This document shows, piece after piece, positions 33,785 through 44,396 of a stretch of 63,775 nt of DNA. The stretch is from Chitinophaga pinensis. Its GTDB lineage: Bacteria > Pseudomonadota > Gammaproteobacteria > Burkholderiales > Burkholderiaceae_C. Each line of letters opens with the position of its first letter. Positions within the stretch are counted from its first letter, which is position 1. The notes beneath the pieces are model-generated. The model saw nothing but the letters and a program-made list of their open reading frames with translations. It made no database searches and was not told the origin of the DNA. The position numbers and the translations under genes are program-made. The stretch covers positions 1-63,775 of the forward strand of contig CALPRQ020000019.1 of NCBI GenBank assembly GCA_943326015.2. The letters run 5' to 3'.

Positions 33785-35328
33785 GCGAATTCCTTCGGCG
33801 CGCGGGTGTGCCAGTCGGTAAAGTCTTCGTTCTGAAAATGGTGCGCAGCGCCGAGCAGGCGGGCCTCATCGAAGTAGTTGCCGATCAGCTGCAGGCCAAC
33901 CGGCATGCCATTGGCACCGAAGCCGGCCGGCACGCTCATGGCCGGCAGGCCAGCCAACGAGGCCGGCAGCGTGTAGATGTCGGCCAGGTAAGCCGCGACT
34001 GGGTCATCGGACTTCGCGCCGATCTTCCAGGCCACGCTCGGCGCGACCGGACCGGCGATCAGGTCGCACTGGCCGAAGGCCAACTGGAAGTCCTGCGCGA
34101 TCAGGCGGCGGATCTGCTGCGCCTTCAGGTAATAGGCGTCGTAGTAGCCGTGGCTCAGCACATAGGCGCCGGTCAGGATGCGGCGCTGCACTTCCTCGCC
34201 GAAGCCCTCGCTGCGCGACTTCTTGTACATGTCGCTGAGGTCGGCGTAGTCCTTGGCGCGGTGGCCGAACTTGACGCCGTCGAAGCGGCTCAGGTTGGAG
34301 CTGGCCTCGGCCGGCGCGATGATGTAGTAGGCCGGAATCGACAACGACGTATAACGCAGATCATCAATAAGACTACACGTAGCACCGAGCGCTGCAAATA
34401 CGCGAATAGCCTCCCCTAGTGCCGTAGTGACATCTTCATCTGGTCCCGGATTAAGCCGGTCAAAATTCCGATTAGCGTCATCGAGCGCCAGACTCCACCA
34501 CTGCGTTGGCAGGCCGATGCGCAGGCCCTTCAAGGGCTGCGCCGCCGTGGCGTCGGGCGACAGCGGACGCCCCAGCGCGGCAGCATAGTCCTCGGCAGGG
34601 CGGTCCAGGCTGGTCGAGTCGCGGTCGAGGTCGGGGCCGACCATGGCGGACAGCAGGATCGCGCAGTCCTTGGCGCTGCGTGCCATCGGGCCGGCCTGGT
34701 CGAGACTCGACGCATAGGCCACCATGCCGTAGCGCGAGCAGCGGCCGTAGGTCGGCTTGATGCCGGTGATGCCGGTGAAGCTGGCGGGCTGGCGGATCGA
34801 GCCGCCGGTGTCGGTGCCGGTCGCAGCCGGCGCCAGGCGCGCCGCCACGGCAGTCGAGGAGCCACCCGAGGAGCCACCCGGCACGCGGGTCTTGTCCCAG
34901 GGATTGAGCGCAGGGCCGTAGGCCGAGTTGTCGTTACCCGAACCCATCGCGAACTCGTCGCAGTTGAGCTTGCCCAGCGTCACGGCGCCAGCCGCGGCCA
35001 GCTTGGCCACCACGGTCGCGTCGAAGGGACTGCGGTAGCCTTCCAGCATCTTCGAGCCGGCGGTGGTCGGAAAATCCTTGGTGACGAACAGGTCCTTGTG
35101 CGCGATCGGCACGCCCAGCAGCGGCGCGCGCTCGCCGGCGGCCAGCCGCGCGTCGGCGGCACGGGCCTGCGCCAGGCTGACTGCCTCGTCGAGCGCCAGG
35201 TAGGCGCCGAGATCGGCATTCGCCTTGGCGCGCTCCAGCAGGGCTTGCGTGACTTCGACGCTCGAGACCTCGCGCGCGGCCAGCTTGGCGGCCAGCGCGC
35301 TCACGTCCAGTTGATACAGTTCGCTCAT
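33781..35328 (-). CDS. gatA: aspartyl/glutamyl-tRNA amidotransferase subunit A
   Basis: 515 aa, slightly longer than most GatAs (about 485-495). Amidase subunit that releases ammonia from glutamine. The Lys-Ser-Ser triad is visible: Lys in PIAHKDLF (about 77-84), cis-Ser in PGGSSGGSS (about 153-161), nucleophile Ser in [13 protein letters not shown] (about 172-184). ATG 35328 overlaps the gatC stop. Residues about 277-330 are encoded by a patch of clearly different composition (34,341-34,500; see separate entry), after which the conserved [20 protein letters not shown] region resumes in frame. Protein appears intact. Confidence 0.95.
   Translation of the reverse strand: MSELYQLDVSALAAKLAAREVSSVEVTQALLERAKANADLGAYLALDEAVSLAQARAADARLAAGERAPLLGVPIAHKDLFVTKDFPTTAGSKMLEGYRSPFDATVVAKLAAAGAVTLGKLNCDEFAMGSGNDNSAYGPALNPWDKTRVPGGSSGGSSTAVAARLAPAATGTDTGGSIRQPASFTGITGIKPTYGRCSRYGMVAYASSLDQAGPMARSAKDCAILLSAMVGPDLDRDSTSLDRPAEDYAAALGRPLSPDATAAQPLKGLRIGLPTQWWSLALDDANRNFDRLNPGPDEDVTTALGEAIRVFAALGATCSLIDDLRYTSLSIPAYYIIAPAEASSNLSRFDGVKFGHRAKDYADLSDMYKKSRSEGFGEEVQRRILTGAYVLSHGYYDAYYLKAQQIRRLIAQDFQLAFGQCDLIAGPVAPSVAWKIGAKSDDPVAAYLADIYTLPASLAGLPAMSVPAGFGANGMPVGLQLIGNYFDEARLLGAAHHFQNEDFTDWHTRAPKEFA
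34341..34500 (-). other. composition-anomalous patch inside gatA
   Basis: By hand count, 82 of 160 bases are G or C (51%), against about two-thirds or more on both sides. The reading frame is kept, but codons switch to ATT, CTT, GTA, AGT, TGT, CTA and AAT, which are rare elsewhere in this gene. It encodes the poorly conserved stretch from about [12 protein letters not shown] to [12 protein letters not shown]. It looks like a mosaic segment acquired by recombination, though relaxed constraint is possible. Confidence 0.65.
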
Positions 35329-35624
35329 TCGATCACCTTGGGCACCAGGAACAGGCCGTTCTCCACGGCCGGGGCGCTGCGCTGGTTGGCTTCGCGCTGG
35401 TTGGGCTCGCTCGCCACGTCGTCGCGCAGACGCAGCGCGACCTGGCCGATCACGGCGGTCGGGTGCGCGAGCGGCTCGACGCCGGCGGTGTCGACCGCCC
35501 TCATCTGCTCGACGATGTCGAAGAAGCCGTTGAGCCGGGTCAGCATGCGCTGGGCATGAGCCTCGTCCAGCTCGAGCCGCGCGAGATGGGCAATGCGCCC
35601 GATATCTTGCAGGGTCAGGGACAT
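35325..35624 (-). CDS. gatC: aspartyl/glutamyl-tRNA amidotransferase subunit C
   Basis: 99 aa, normal for GatC. Small helical subunit that wraps around GatA and holds the A-B complex together. Family blocks: [12 protein letters not shown] (about 8-19) and GVEPLAHP (about 47-54). Start ATG 35624; the frame's extra upstream codons lack family similarity. Its stop overlaps the gatA start as ATGA. First gene of gatCAB, divergent from mreB. Confidence 0.93.
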   Translation of the reverse strand: MSLTLQDIGRIAHLARLELDEAHAQRMLTRLNGFFDIVEQMRAVDTAGVEPLAHPTAVIGQVALRLRDDVASEPNQREANQRSAPAVENGLFLVPKVIE

Positions 35625-35739
35625 GAAGGGTCCAAATGAAAAGGAAGATCCCACCGGAAAGCAGGACTTTCGTTACAAAAAACCTCGACGCCAAAAGACC
35701 TTAGGCGCGGGCCATGCGGTATTATCCCGCGTTTGGTGA

Positions 35740-36906
<1,167 letters not shown>

Positions 36907-36925
36907 TCCCTGATCGGCCCGGGCC

Positions 36926-37810
36926 ATGCCCAAGGCGACCGTAGACCGCAGGGTTCCGCCGCTGTTCCGGCAGGGCCTCACACCCCTGTCCAAGCTACTG
37001 CTGCTGGGCGCGCTGTCGGTGCTGCTGATGGTGGTCGACGCCCGGCTGCGGCTGGGCGCGCCGGTGCGCGCGGCCGTGGCCACCGCGCTGACGCCACTGC
37101 AATGGCTGGCGCTGGCGCCGGTACGCGCCTTGCAGACCGGCGGCGGCTATTTCGGCAGCCTGCAGGCCGCACAACAGGAGGCTGCCACGGCACGTACCGA
37201 GCTGACGCGCCAGGCCCAGCGCGCCGCCCAGGTCGAGCACCTGAGCCAGGAGAACCGCGAACTGCGCGCCCTGCTGGGCATGCGCGAGCGGCTGAGTGTC
37301 AAGGCCCATGGCGCCGAGGCGCTCTACGACGCGGCCGACCCCTATACCCGCAAGCTCGTGATCGACCGCGGCGAGAGCCAGGGCATACAGCCCGGCTCGC
37401 CCGTCATGGATGGCTACGGCGTGCTGGGTCAGGTCACGCGCGTCTACCCGCTGGTCTCCGAGGTCACGCTGCTGACCGACCGCGATCAGGCCATCCCCGT
37501 GCTCAACACCCGAACCGGCCAGCGCAGCGTCGCCTACGGCCAACCCCGGCAAGGGCTGCTCGAGCTGCGCTTCGTCTCGGCCAGCGCCGACCTCGAGGTT
37601 GGTGATCTGCTGACCACCAGCGGCGTCGATGGCGTCTACCCGCCCGGCCTGCCAGTGGCGCGCATCCACAGCGTCACCCGCCAGGGCGACGGCGGCTACG
37701 CGCGCGTGCTGGGCCAGCCGATGGCGCGCACCGAGCATTCGCTGCAGCTGCTGGTACTGGACCCGCCGGTCGGCAAGCAAGACCGCCCCGAAATGGAGGG
37801 TTCGCGATGA
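36926..37810 (+). CDS. mreC: rod-shape-determining protein MreC
   Basis: 294 aa. One N-terminal membrane helix (about 26-44), a coiled-coil stretch (about 75-115, many Glu/Gln/Arg ending in LSQENRELRALLGM) and a periplasmic beta-barrel domain with IDRGESQGIQPGSPVMDGYG (about 149-168), the standard MreC block. Bridges MreB to PBP2 in the elongasome. Its stop overlaps the mreD start. Confidence 0.93.
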   Translation: MPKATVDRRVPPLFRQGLTPLSKLLLLGALSVLLMVVDARLRLGAPVRAAVATALTPLQWLALAPVRALQTGGGYFGSLQAAQQEAATARTELTRQAQRAAQVEHLSQENRELRALLGMRERLSVKAHGAEALYDAADPYTRKLVIDRGESQGIQPGSPVMDGYGVLGQVTRVYPLVSEVTLLTDRDQAIPVLNTRTGQRSVAYGQPRQGLLELRFVSASADLEVGDLLTTSGVDGVYPPGLPVARIHSVTRQGDGGYARVLGQPMARTEHSLQLLVLDPPVGKQDRPEMEGSR

Positions 37811-38340
37811 TCATGCCCGCCGGCCACCAACAGCTGCTGCTGCCGGTCAGGCCCTGGTTCATCTGGCTGAGCTTGCTGCTCGCGCTGCTGCTCGACATGG
37901 TGCTCAACATGGGACTGACCGGGCGCGCTGCCTGGACGCCCGACCTGCTGGCGGTCGCGCTGCTGTTCTGGGTCGTGCATGAGCCGGCCCGGGTCGGCCT
38001 CACGGCCTGCTTCGTGTTCGGCCTCCTGCTCGACGTGCACCAGAGCGCATTGCTGGGCCAGCACGCGCTGGCCTTCTCGGTGCTCGGCTACATGGGCCTG
38101 CAGGTGCACCGACGCCTGCTCTGGTTCGCGCTGCCGACCCAGGCGCTGCATGTGCTGCCGCTGCTGCTGGCCGCGCACGCGCTGCAATGGCTGCTGCGAC
38201 TGCTGGCTGGCTCGGGCTGGCCGGGCTGGGACGCGTTGCTGGCGCCACTGGCCGAAGCCCTGCTCTGGTTGCCGGCCACCTGGCTGCTGCTGGCGCCGCA
38301 GCGTCGCGCGCACGACCCCGACGGCAACCGTCCGATCTGA
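37807..38340 (+). CDS. mreD: rod-shape-determining protein MreD
   Basis: 177 aa, almost entirely hydrophobic, with about five or six membrane segments. Start ATG 37807 overlaps the end of mreC by 4 bp. Position between mreC and mrdA together with DxxxNMGL and FVFGLLLDVHQSALLGQHAL (about 73-92) identify MreD. Confidence 0.9.
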   Translation: MIMPAGHQQLLLPVRPWFIWLSLLLALLLDMVLNMGLTGRAAWTPDLLAVALLFWVVHEPARVGLTACFVFGLLLDVHQSALLGQHALAFSVLGYMGLQVHRRLLWFALPTQALHVLPLLLAAHALQWLLRLLAGSGWPGWDALLAPLAEALLWLPATWLLLAPQRRAHDPDGNRPI

Positions 38341-38346
38341 TCCGTC

Positions 38347-40281
38347 ATGGAGTTGCGCAACCTCGAGCAGCAACTGGACCAGTTCCGCTCCCGGGTCTGG
38401 ATCGCAGGCCTGTTCGCGGCCTTCTGCTTCGGACTGGTACTCGCGCGCATGGTCTATCTGCAGGTGATCCGGCACGAGGACCTGCTGGAGCAGGCCGAAT
38501 CCAACCGCATCGCGGTGCTGCCCGTGGTGCCGCACCGGGGCCTGATCACCGACCGCAACGGCGTGGTGCTGGCCAACAACTACTCGGCCTACACGCTCGA
38601 GATCACGCCATCCAAGGCCGGCAAGCTCGACGAGGTGCTGGCCGCGCTCGGCCAGGTGATCGAGATCCAGCCGCGCGACCTGCGCCGCTTCAAGCGCCTG
38701 TCCGAGGAGTCGCGCCGCTTCGACTCGATCCCGATCCGCACCCGCCTGAGCGACGAGGAGATCGCCCGCTTCGCCGCCCAGCGCTACCGTTTTCCGGGGG
38801 TCGAAATCCAGGCGCGACTGTTCCGCCATTACCCGCTGGGCGAAACCGCCAGCCACGTGATCGGCTACATCGGCCGCATCAACGCACGCGAGAAGGCGCA
38901 GATGGAGGACTGGACCGACGAGAAGATCGCCAACTACCGCGGCACCGAATACATCGGCAAGCTCGGGGTCGAGCAGAGCTACGAGCAGGTGCTGCACGGC
39001 CAGACCGGCTTCGAGCGGGTCGAGACCTCGGCCGGCGGCCATGCCGTGCGCAAGCTGGCCGACTCCCCCGCGACCCCTGGCAACACGGTCAGGCTCACGA
39101 TCGACATCAAGCTGCAGAAGATGGTCGAGGACCTGTTCGGCGATCGCCGTGGCGCGCTGGTCGCGATCGATCCGCGCAACGGCGAGGTGCTGGCCTTCGT
39201 CAGCAAGCCGACCTTCGATCCCAACCTGTTCGTCGAGGGCATCGATTCCGACAACTGGAAGGCGCTCAACGAATCGATCGACAAGCCCCTGCTCAATCGC
39301 GCGCTGCGCGGTACCTACCCGCCCGGCTCGACCTACAAGCCCTTCATGGCACTGGCCGCACTCGAACTGGGCAAGCGCAAGGCCGAGACCAGCATCTACG
39401 ATCCCGGCTACTGGGAGTTCGGCGGCCACCGCTTCCGCAGCCACGGCGACGGCGGACTCGGGTCGGTCAACATGAAGCGCAGCATCGTGATGTCGAGCAA
39501 CGTCTACTACTACATGCTCGCCAACGACCTCGGCGTCGACGCGATCCACGACTTCATGGCGCCGCTGGGCTTCGGCCAGATCACCGGCATCGACCTGCGC
39601 GGCGAGGTGCGCGGCGTGCTGCCCAGCACCGAATGGAAGCGCAAGACCTACAAACGCCCCGAGCAGCGCAGGTGGTACGCCGGCGAGACCATCTCGCTGG
39701 GCATCGGCCAGGGCTACAACAGCTTCACGATGCTGCAATTGGCGCACGCCACCGCGACGCTGGCCAACGGCGGAACCAAATACAAGCCGCATGTGCTGCT
39801 GGGCACGCAGGATGTCGTCAGCCGGGCCGAGACGCCGGCCAGCGTCGGTCCAGGCGAGCCGCTGGGCTACAAGCCCGCGCATGTCGCCACCGTCCTCAAT
39901 GCGATGGAAGGGGTGACGACCGAAGGCACCGGCACCAAGGTGTTCGCCGGTGCGCCCTACCGCAGCGGCGGCAAGACCGGCACCGCGCAGGCTGTCACCA
40001 TCGGCCAGAAGGACAAGTACAACGCCGCCAAGCTGGGCGAGCGCCAGCGCGACCATGCCCTCTATTCGGCCTTCGCGCCGGCGGACAAGCCGCAGGTCGC
40101 CCTGGCCGTGATCGTCGAGAACGCCGGCTTCGGCGCTGCCAGCGCCGCGCCGATCGCGCGCCGCGTGTTCGACTACCTGCTGCTGGGCCGCTACCCGAAC
40201 GAGGACGACATCCGCGCGACCCGGGCCGGCCAGTCGTCAAGGCCGACCGGACCCTTCCGCCAAGCCAGCGAACTCGACTGA
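38347..40281 (+). CDS. mrdA: peptidoglycan transpeptidase PBP2
   Basis: 644 aa. Class B penicillin-binding protein that crosslinks wall during elongation. N-terminal membrane helix (about 17-38), pedestal domain with RGLITDRNGVVLANN (about 61-75), then catalytic motifs STYK (about 328-331, in PPGSTYKPF), SSN (about 382-384) and KTG (about 542-544, in GGKTGTAQ). Lies 6 bp after mreD. The usual next gene rodA is not present; the next gene is on the other strand. Confidence 0.95.
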   Translation: MELRNLEQQLDQFRSRVWIAGLFAAFCFGLVLARMVYLQVIRHEDLLEQAESNRIAVLPVVPHRGLITDRNGVVLANNYSAYTLEITPSKAGKLDEVLAALGQVIEIQPRDLRRFKRLSEESRRFDSIPIRTRLSDEEIARFAAQRYRFPGVEIQARLFRHYPLGETASHVIGYIGRINAREKAQMEDWTDEKIANYRGTEYIGKLGVEQSYEQVLHGQTGFERVETSAGGHAVRKLADSPATPGNTVRLTIDIKLQKMVEDLFGDRRGALVAIDPRNGEVLAFVSKPTFDPNLFVEGIDSDNWKALNESIDKPLLNRALRGTYPPGSTYKPFMALAALELGKRKAETSIYDPGYWEFGGHRFRSHGDGGLGSVNMKRSIVMSSNVYYYMLANDLGVDAIHDFMAPLGFGQITGIDLRGEVRGVLPSTEWKRKTYKRPEQRRWYAGETISLGIGQGYNSFTMLQLAHATATLANGGTKYKPHVLLGTQDVVSRAETPASVGPGEPLGYKPAHVATVLNAMEGVTTEGTGTKVFAGAPYRSGGKTGTAQAVTIGQKDKYNAAKLGERQRDHALYSAFAPADKPQVALAVIVENAGFGAASAAPIARRVFDYLLLGRYPNEDDIRATRAGQSSRPTGPFRQASELD

Positions 40282-40354
40282 GCACGGAGCCAGCGCTGGC
40301 AAGCGCTCTCACGGCAGCGCCAGCAAGCTCCAGGGGCGCGCGCGACGCAGGACA

Positions 40355-41848
40355 TCAGCGTCTCGCCTCGGCCAGCAGGGCGGTGACCGCCGCCTGCAGA
40401 TCGGCCAGGCTGCCGTCATTGACGATCACCTGGTGCTCAGCCGACCAGCCGGCCGGGACCGGCTCGGCCCACTCGCGCTGACGACGCTGCACCTCGATGC
40501 CGGCATCCGAGGCATCGGTCCCGGCGGCGGCGCGGGTCGCCAGCCGCTGCTCCATGAACTGCTGGCTGGCCGCGCACTCGACCAGCAGGAAGGGCATGCA
40601 CAAGCGGCACGCCAGCGCGCGCAACACCGCGCGCTCGGCCTGACGCAGCAGCGCGGCATCGACCACGACCGAATGACCCGCGAGCAGCAGCCCCTCGGCC
40701 AGCCCGGACAAGCGTGCATAGGTACGTCGCGTCGCCTCGGCGCCGTAGAGTTCCAGCCCCGGCACAGGCCGATCGGTCGGCGCCAGCCCGAACAGGCGCT
40801 TGCGCTCGACATCCGAGCGCAGCCGGATCGCGCCGGCCTGCTCGGCCAGCATGGCGGCCAGCGTGGACTTGCCGGCGCCGCTCAGCCCCATGACCAACAG
40901 CAGGCGCGGCGGTGCCGGGTCGGCCACCAGCGACTCGGCCAGCGGCCAGTAGCGCAGAAAGCCCTGCGGCTGCCCCGACAGCAGCGCCACCTTGGCCCGC
41001 ACCAGCGCCCGGTAGGCCGCGAAGGCGCGCAAGCCCAGCAGCCCGTCGAAATCGCCGCTGCGCTCGACATAGCCGTTGACGAAGCGCCAGGCCAGCTCAG
41101 CCCGCCCCCAGGCCAGCAGGTCCATGAAGGCAAAGGCGACATCGTTCATCAGGTCGATGCAGCGCAGCGCGGGCTCGAACTCGATCGCATCGAAAGCCAC
41201 CACCCCACCCCGCCACAGCACCAGATTGCCCAGATGCAGGTCGCCATGGCACTCGCGCAGGAAACCGCCGTGCAGCCGGCCAGCGCGCCAGCCGGACTGG
41301 GCATCGAGGCGCGCCAGCAGCCGCTCACGCAGCGCCAGCACCCGCGCCAGGTCGATCCCGGGCGGACGCTGGGGGCTGGATTCGGCCTCGTCCAGACTCT
41401 CGCACGTCCATTCGACCACATCCTTGGCTGGCGCCGCCTCCACCGGCAAGGCCGGCAGGGACTGGTGGAAGTCAGCCACATGCGCGGCCAGCGCATCGAT
41501 GTGACTGGCCTGCAACTGCCCGGCTGCCGCCAACTCGGACAGCAAGGCTCCCGCAGGAAAGCGCCGCATGCGCAGCACCCACTCGATGGGCTCGCCCGCG
41601 CCATCCAGCACAGGGGCTTCAGCGCTGCCACTGACGGGCAACAGGTCGAGATAGAGCTCGGGCGCGGTGCGCCGGTTCAGCCGCAGCTCCTGCTCCAGGA
41701 AATGACGCCGCCGCTCCAGCGTCGAGAAGTCCAGAAACGGCAGGCTGACCGGCTTCTTGAGCTTGTAGGCGTAGTCGTCGGCGAGCCAGACGGTCGAGAT
41801 ATGGGTGTCGATCCGGACGGCACCGGGCAGGCAGAGGCTGAGGTCCAT
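40355..41848 (-). CDS. APH-like kinase domain fused to P-loop kinase domain
   Basis: 497 aa. Residues about 1-300 resemble aminoglycoside-phosphotransferase-fold proteins (COG2187): Lys in YAYKLKKPV (about 27-35) and catalytic HGDLHLGN (about 200-207), then FDAIEFEPALRCIDLMND. Residues about 318-497 are a P-loop kinase (COG0645) with Walker A GLSGAGKST (about 323-331). The two-domain form is widespread and uncharacterised; substrate unknown. It is followed by the AAA/nuclease gene just upstream in transcription order (4 bp between them). Confidence 0.85.
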   Translation of the reverse strand: MDLSLCLPGAVRIDTHISTVWLADDYAYKLKKPVSLPFLDFSTLERRRHFLEQELRLNRRTAPELYLDLLPVSGSAEAPVLDGAGEPIEWVLRMRRFPAGALLSELAAAGQLQASHIDALAAHVADFHQSLPALPVEAAPAKDVVEWTCESLDEAESSPQRPPGIDLARVLALRERLLARLDAQSGWRAGRLHGGFLRECHGDLHLGNLVLWRGGVVAFDAIEFEPALRCIDLMNDVAFAFMDLLAWGRAELAWRFVNGYVERSGDFDGLLGLRAFAAYRALVRAKVALLSGQPQGFLRYWPLAESLVADPAPPRLLLVMGLSGAGKSTLAAMLAEQAGAIRLRSDVERKRLFGLAPTDRPVPGLELYGAEATRRTYARLSGLAEGLLLAGHSVVVDAALLRQAERAVLRALACRLCMPFLLVECAASQQFMEQRLATRAAAGTDASDAGIEVQRRQREWAEPVPAGWSAEHQVIVNDGSLADLQAAVTALLAEARR

Positions 41849-41851
41849 CGT

Positions 41852-43420
41852 TCAGCTCACCGCAGCGACTGCCAGCGTCTCGACCTCGAAGCCCACCACG
41901 CTGCGCTGCTCCTTGCTGAACTCGACCCCGATCAGGTGGATCGCCTCGCCGCGCGCGCGGTACTTGTCGGCATAGCCACGGTCCTTGATCTGCTGCAGCG
42001 CGCGGCCCCCGGGCAGCTGCTCGACCACCTTGAACTCGAACAGATAGACGTTGCCGTTGAACAGCACCGTCATGTCGATGCGGCCATGATTCGTCACATC
42101 CTCCAGCCGGATATCCAGTCCCAGCGCCGCGAAATGACTGTAGAACACGCTGGCATAGTAGCCCTCATAGCTGGCGATCTTGTTGCTGCGATACCAGTCG
42201 TTCGGAATGCTGGCGAAGAAGGCTGTGAACAAGGCCTGCAGGCCAGCGAAGTCATTGCGTTGGAGACAATGCAGCAGTTGCACTCGCTGCTTCAGACCCT
42301 GCGAGCCCGTCAAGCCCAGGCGTGGCAGCAGCGCCTTGTTCAGGCTGGTGCGAACTTCCCTGTTGGGGTAACCCAGCGTGTAGATCCACTCACCGGGCAA
42401 TATTTGCTCGGCGCCGTGCAGCGTCAGATAACCGGCCTGGAACAGCAAGGCATCTGTTTCGACATGGTCAACGTCAAAACTCGACAGCAGCTCCATGTCA
42501 CTGATGCGCCGCTCCAGCTCGGGCGTGAAAGTCTGGCGCTCGGTCAGCAACTCGATCAGGAAAGTCGGCGTGCCGGTCTCGAACCAGTAGGGCTTGAACT
42601 CGCGCTCCTGGAACAGCAGCAACAGGTCGAACGGGTTGTAGACGCTGGTGCCGGTCCAGTTGTAGCCGTTGTACCAACGCCGGATCTCGTCGCGGTCCAG
42701 CCCCAGCAGCTCGGGCGCGAACACCTGATCCACGTCCTCGTCGGTGTAGCCGCAGATGGCTGAAAACTCGCGGCTGACGGTGATGTCGCGCAGGTTGTTG
42801 AGACCCGAGAACAGCGACACCTTGCTGAACTTGCTCACGCCCGTCAACATGGCAAACTTGATGTGTGCATCCTGTCCCTTGAGCACCGAGTACAGGTTGC
42901 GCAGACCGTCGCGCATCTGTCGTGCAATGTCGGGCTCGGTGAGGTTGTCCAGGATCGGCTTGTCGTACTCGTCGACCAGCACCACCACGCGCTGGCCGTG
43001 GCGTTCATGCAGTCCCTGGATCAACTCGGCAAGCCAGCCCGAAATGCTGGTGTTTCGGCACGAGATGCCGTGCCGTTCTTGCTGCGCGCGCAGGATCTCA
43101 CGGATCTTCTCGTCCAGGGCCTGATGACTGTGCAGCACCCCGTCAGAAAAGCTGATGCGGATCACCGGAAACCGCCGCGACCAATCCCAGCGCTCCTGCG
43201 CATGCAGCCCCTCGAACAGCGCGCGATTACCCTCGAACAGCTCGGCGATCGTGTCAATCAGCAGGCTCTTGCCGAAGCGTCGCGGCCGGCTCAGGAAGTA
43301 GTACTTGCCTTCGTCGATCAGGCGCAGGATCTGCGGCGTCTTGTCGACGTAGTAGTGACCTTCCTGCCGGATCTCGGCGAAGGACTGGATACCGATCGGC
43401 AGCTTCTTGCGGTGGCTCAT
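41852..43420 (-). CDS. AAA-ATPase_like / PD-(D/E)XK nuclease protein (DUF1703 type), copy A
   Basis: 522 aa. N-terminal ATPase with LPIGIQSFAEIRQEGHYYVDKT (split, about 6-27), Walker A variant RPRRFGKSLL (about 45-54) and Walker B VVVLVDEYDKPI (about 140-151). The C-terminal nuclease-like domain (about 440-510) has RIDMTVLF, then YLFEFKVVE: the D...ExK pattern. Family function is unproven; members are often multi-copy. A paralogue in the same orientation is at 52,173-53,738 and a 5' stub at 46,096-46,161. It follows tacT by 49 bp, with its stop 4 bp before the kinase gene. Confidence 0.85.
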   Translation of the reverse strand: MSHRKKLPIGIQSFAEIRQEGHYYVDKTPQILRLIDEGKYYFLSRPRRFGKSLLIDTIAELFEGNRALFEGLHAQERWDWSRRFPVIRISFSDGVLHSHQALDEKIREILRAQQERHGISCRNTSISGWLAELIQGLHERHGQRVVVLVDEYDKPILDNLTEPDIARQMRDGLRNLYSVLKGQDAHIKFAMLTGVSKFSKVSLFSGLNNLRDITVSREFSAICGYTDEDVDQVFAPELLGLDRDEIRRWYNGYNWTGTSVYNPFDLLLLFQEREFKPYWFETGTPTFLIELLTERQTFTPELERRISDMELLSSFDVDHVETDALLFQAGYLTLHGAEQILPGEWIYTLGYPNREVRTSLNKALLPRLGLTGSQGLKQRVQLLHCLQRNDFAGLQALFTAFFASIPNDWYRSNKIASYEGYYASVFYSHFAALGLDIRLEDVTNHGRIDMTVLFNGNVYLFEFKVVEQLPGGRALQQIKDRGYADKYRARGEAIHLIGVEFSKEQRSVVGFEVETLAVAAVS

Positions 43421-43461
43421 GGCACCAGTCTGCCATGTTTCATGGCGACCAGAGTTCCGAG

Positions 43462-43475
43462 GCAATACCTATGCA
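43462..43475 (+). repeat. 14-bp direct repeat, left copy, bounding the TA module
   Basis: GCAATACCTATGCA. It covers the last codon and stop of tacT. An identical copy lies at 44,397-44,410, beyond the tacA promoter, so the pair encloses the whole toxin-antitoxin module. Confidence 0.7.
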
Positions 43476-43987
43476 GTGTGAGACGAATTCCGAGCCCGCT
43501 GGACGGTAGCCAAGGGCAGAAACAGCGACCGCGGGGTGTCGGGTAGCGCGATGAAGCCGTGGTGGCGGTAGAACGCCGCAGCGGCTTCGTCCTTGGCATC
43601 CACCAGCAGCGCATAGGCGACGATCTCTGCGCGAGCGGCGCAGTCGAGCGCATCGGCCAGCAGCGCCCCACCGAGTCCCTGGCCCTGATAGGCCTGATCT
43701 ACCGCCAGTCGCCCCATACGAACGGCTGGCACGGTGGGATAGCGAGGCAACTTCTTGCTGATGCTGGCTGGCAGATCAGCCAGCAAGAGGCTGGCCGATG
43801 CCAATGTGTAGTAGCCAGCGATGCGCGACGGATCGGCCAGCGCCACAAAGCAGGCCGCCACCCGGCGGCGAATGTCCTGGGTGACCTGTTCCCGGAGGTA
43901 GCGGTTCAGCGGTTCGGAATCGCTGTGGAATGCGGTGCGATCGTGCGCGGCATCAAGCGGCGCGAGCTGGAACGGTTCGCCGCTCAT
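43469..43987 (-). CDS. tacT: TacT-like GNAT acetyltransferase toxin
   Basis: 172 aa. GNAT fold: FHSDSEPLNRYLREQ (about 18-32), acetyl-CoA loop RMGRLAVDQAYQGQGLGGALLADAL (split, about 92-116). Known TacT toxins acetylate the amino group of aminoacyl-tRNAs and block translation. ATG 43987 overlaps the antitoxin stop as ATGA. The upstream DUF1778 gene is its antitoxin. Toxin activity is inferred from family and pairing. Confidence 0.88.
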   Translation of the reverse strand: MSGEPFQLAPLDAAHDRTAFHSDSEPLNRYLREQVTQDIRRRVAACFVALADPSRIAGYYTLASASLLLADLPASISKKLPRYPTVPAVRMGRLAVDQAYQGQGLGGALLADALDCAARAEIVAYALLVDAKDEAAAAFYRHHGFIALPDTPRSLFLPLATVQRARNSSHTA

Positions 43988-44265
43988 TCCGTGCGCAACA
44001 GCTTGCTGCGACGAGCGAAGGCACGTTCCAAGGCCGGTGCCGGCGGTGGCTGCGACAGCAGCGCCTGGGCAAAGCACTCCTGATCGGCCAACGACAGGCG
44101 AATGACTTCGGCCTGTTCGATCGCTCGCTGCGCGGCAGCCTGCACAGCCGCGACCACGAAATCGGTCATGGTGCGTCCTTGAAGCTCAGCGGCGCGCTTG
44201 AGCATCGCGTGCAGTTCGGTGCTGACACGGGCTTCGAGACGGGCGGTAGCAAGGGCTGCGGGCAT
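43984..44265 (-). CDS. tacA: TacA-like DUF1778 antitoxin (ribbon-helix-helix)
   Basis: 93 aa. The N-terminal ribbon-helix-helix (ARLEARVSTELHAMLKRAAE, about 6-25, then GRTMTDFVVAAVQAAAQRAI) binds DNA; the C-terminal tail (about 60-93) would wrap the toxin. ATG 44265 has a strong AAGGAGGA before it; ATG 44310 is in frame but lacks one. The operator-like palindrome lies 24-44 bp upstream, fitting autoregulation. Confidence 0.88.
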   Translation of the reverse strand: MPAALATARLEARVSTELHAMLKRAAELQGRTMTDFVVAAVQAAAQRAIEQAEVIRLSLADQECFAQALLSQPPPAPALERAFARRSKLLRTE

Positions 44266-44288
44266 GGTGATGTCCTCCTTCCGAGCAT

Positions 44289-44309
44289 TGTACGGCGATA
44301 TGCCGTACA
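44289..44309. promoter_or_regulatory. palindromic operator of the tacAT module
   Basis: TGTACGGC (44289-44296), spacer GATAT, GCCGTACA (44302-44309). A further half-site AGTACGG lies near 44,324-44,330. Palindromes just upstream of RHH antitoxin genes are typical binding sites of the TA complex. Confidence 0.65.
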
Positions 44310-44396
44310 TATCAATCTAACTAAGTACGGTCTGGGCTTCGCCGATGCCTCGCGCACAACACAGCAAACCATTGACATTGAGTTCATATCCGTTCC

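Noticed and set aside
37696..40056. 786-aa minus-strand ORF opposite mreD and mrdA
   Set aside because: Shadow of high-GC codons; PBP2 and MreD motifs on the plus strand explain the region.
40433..42763. 776-aa plus-strand ORF spanning the kinase and AAA/nuclease genes
   Set aside because: Runs across two well-supported minus-strand genes and has no recognisable domain.
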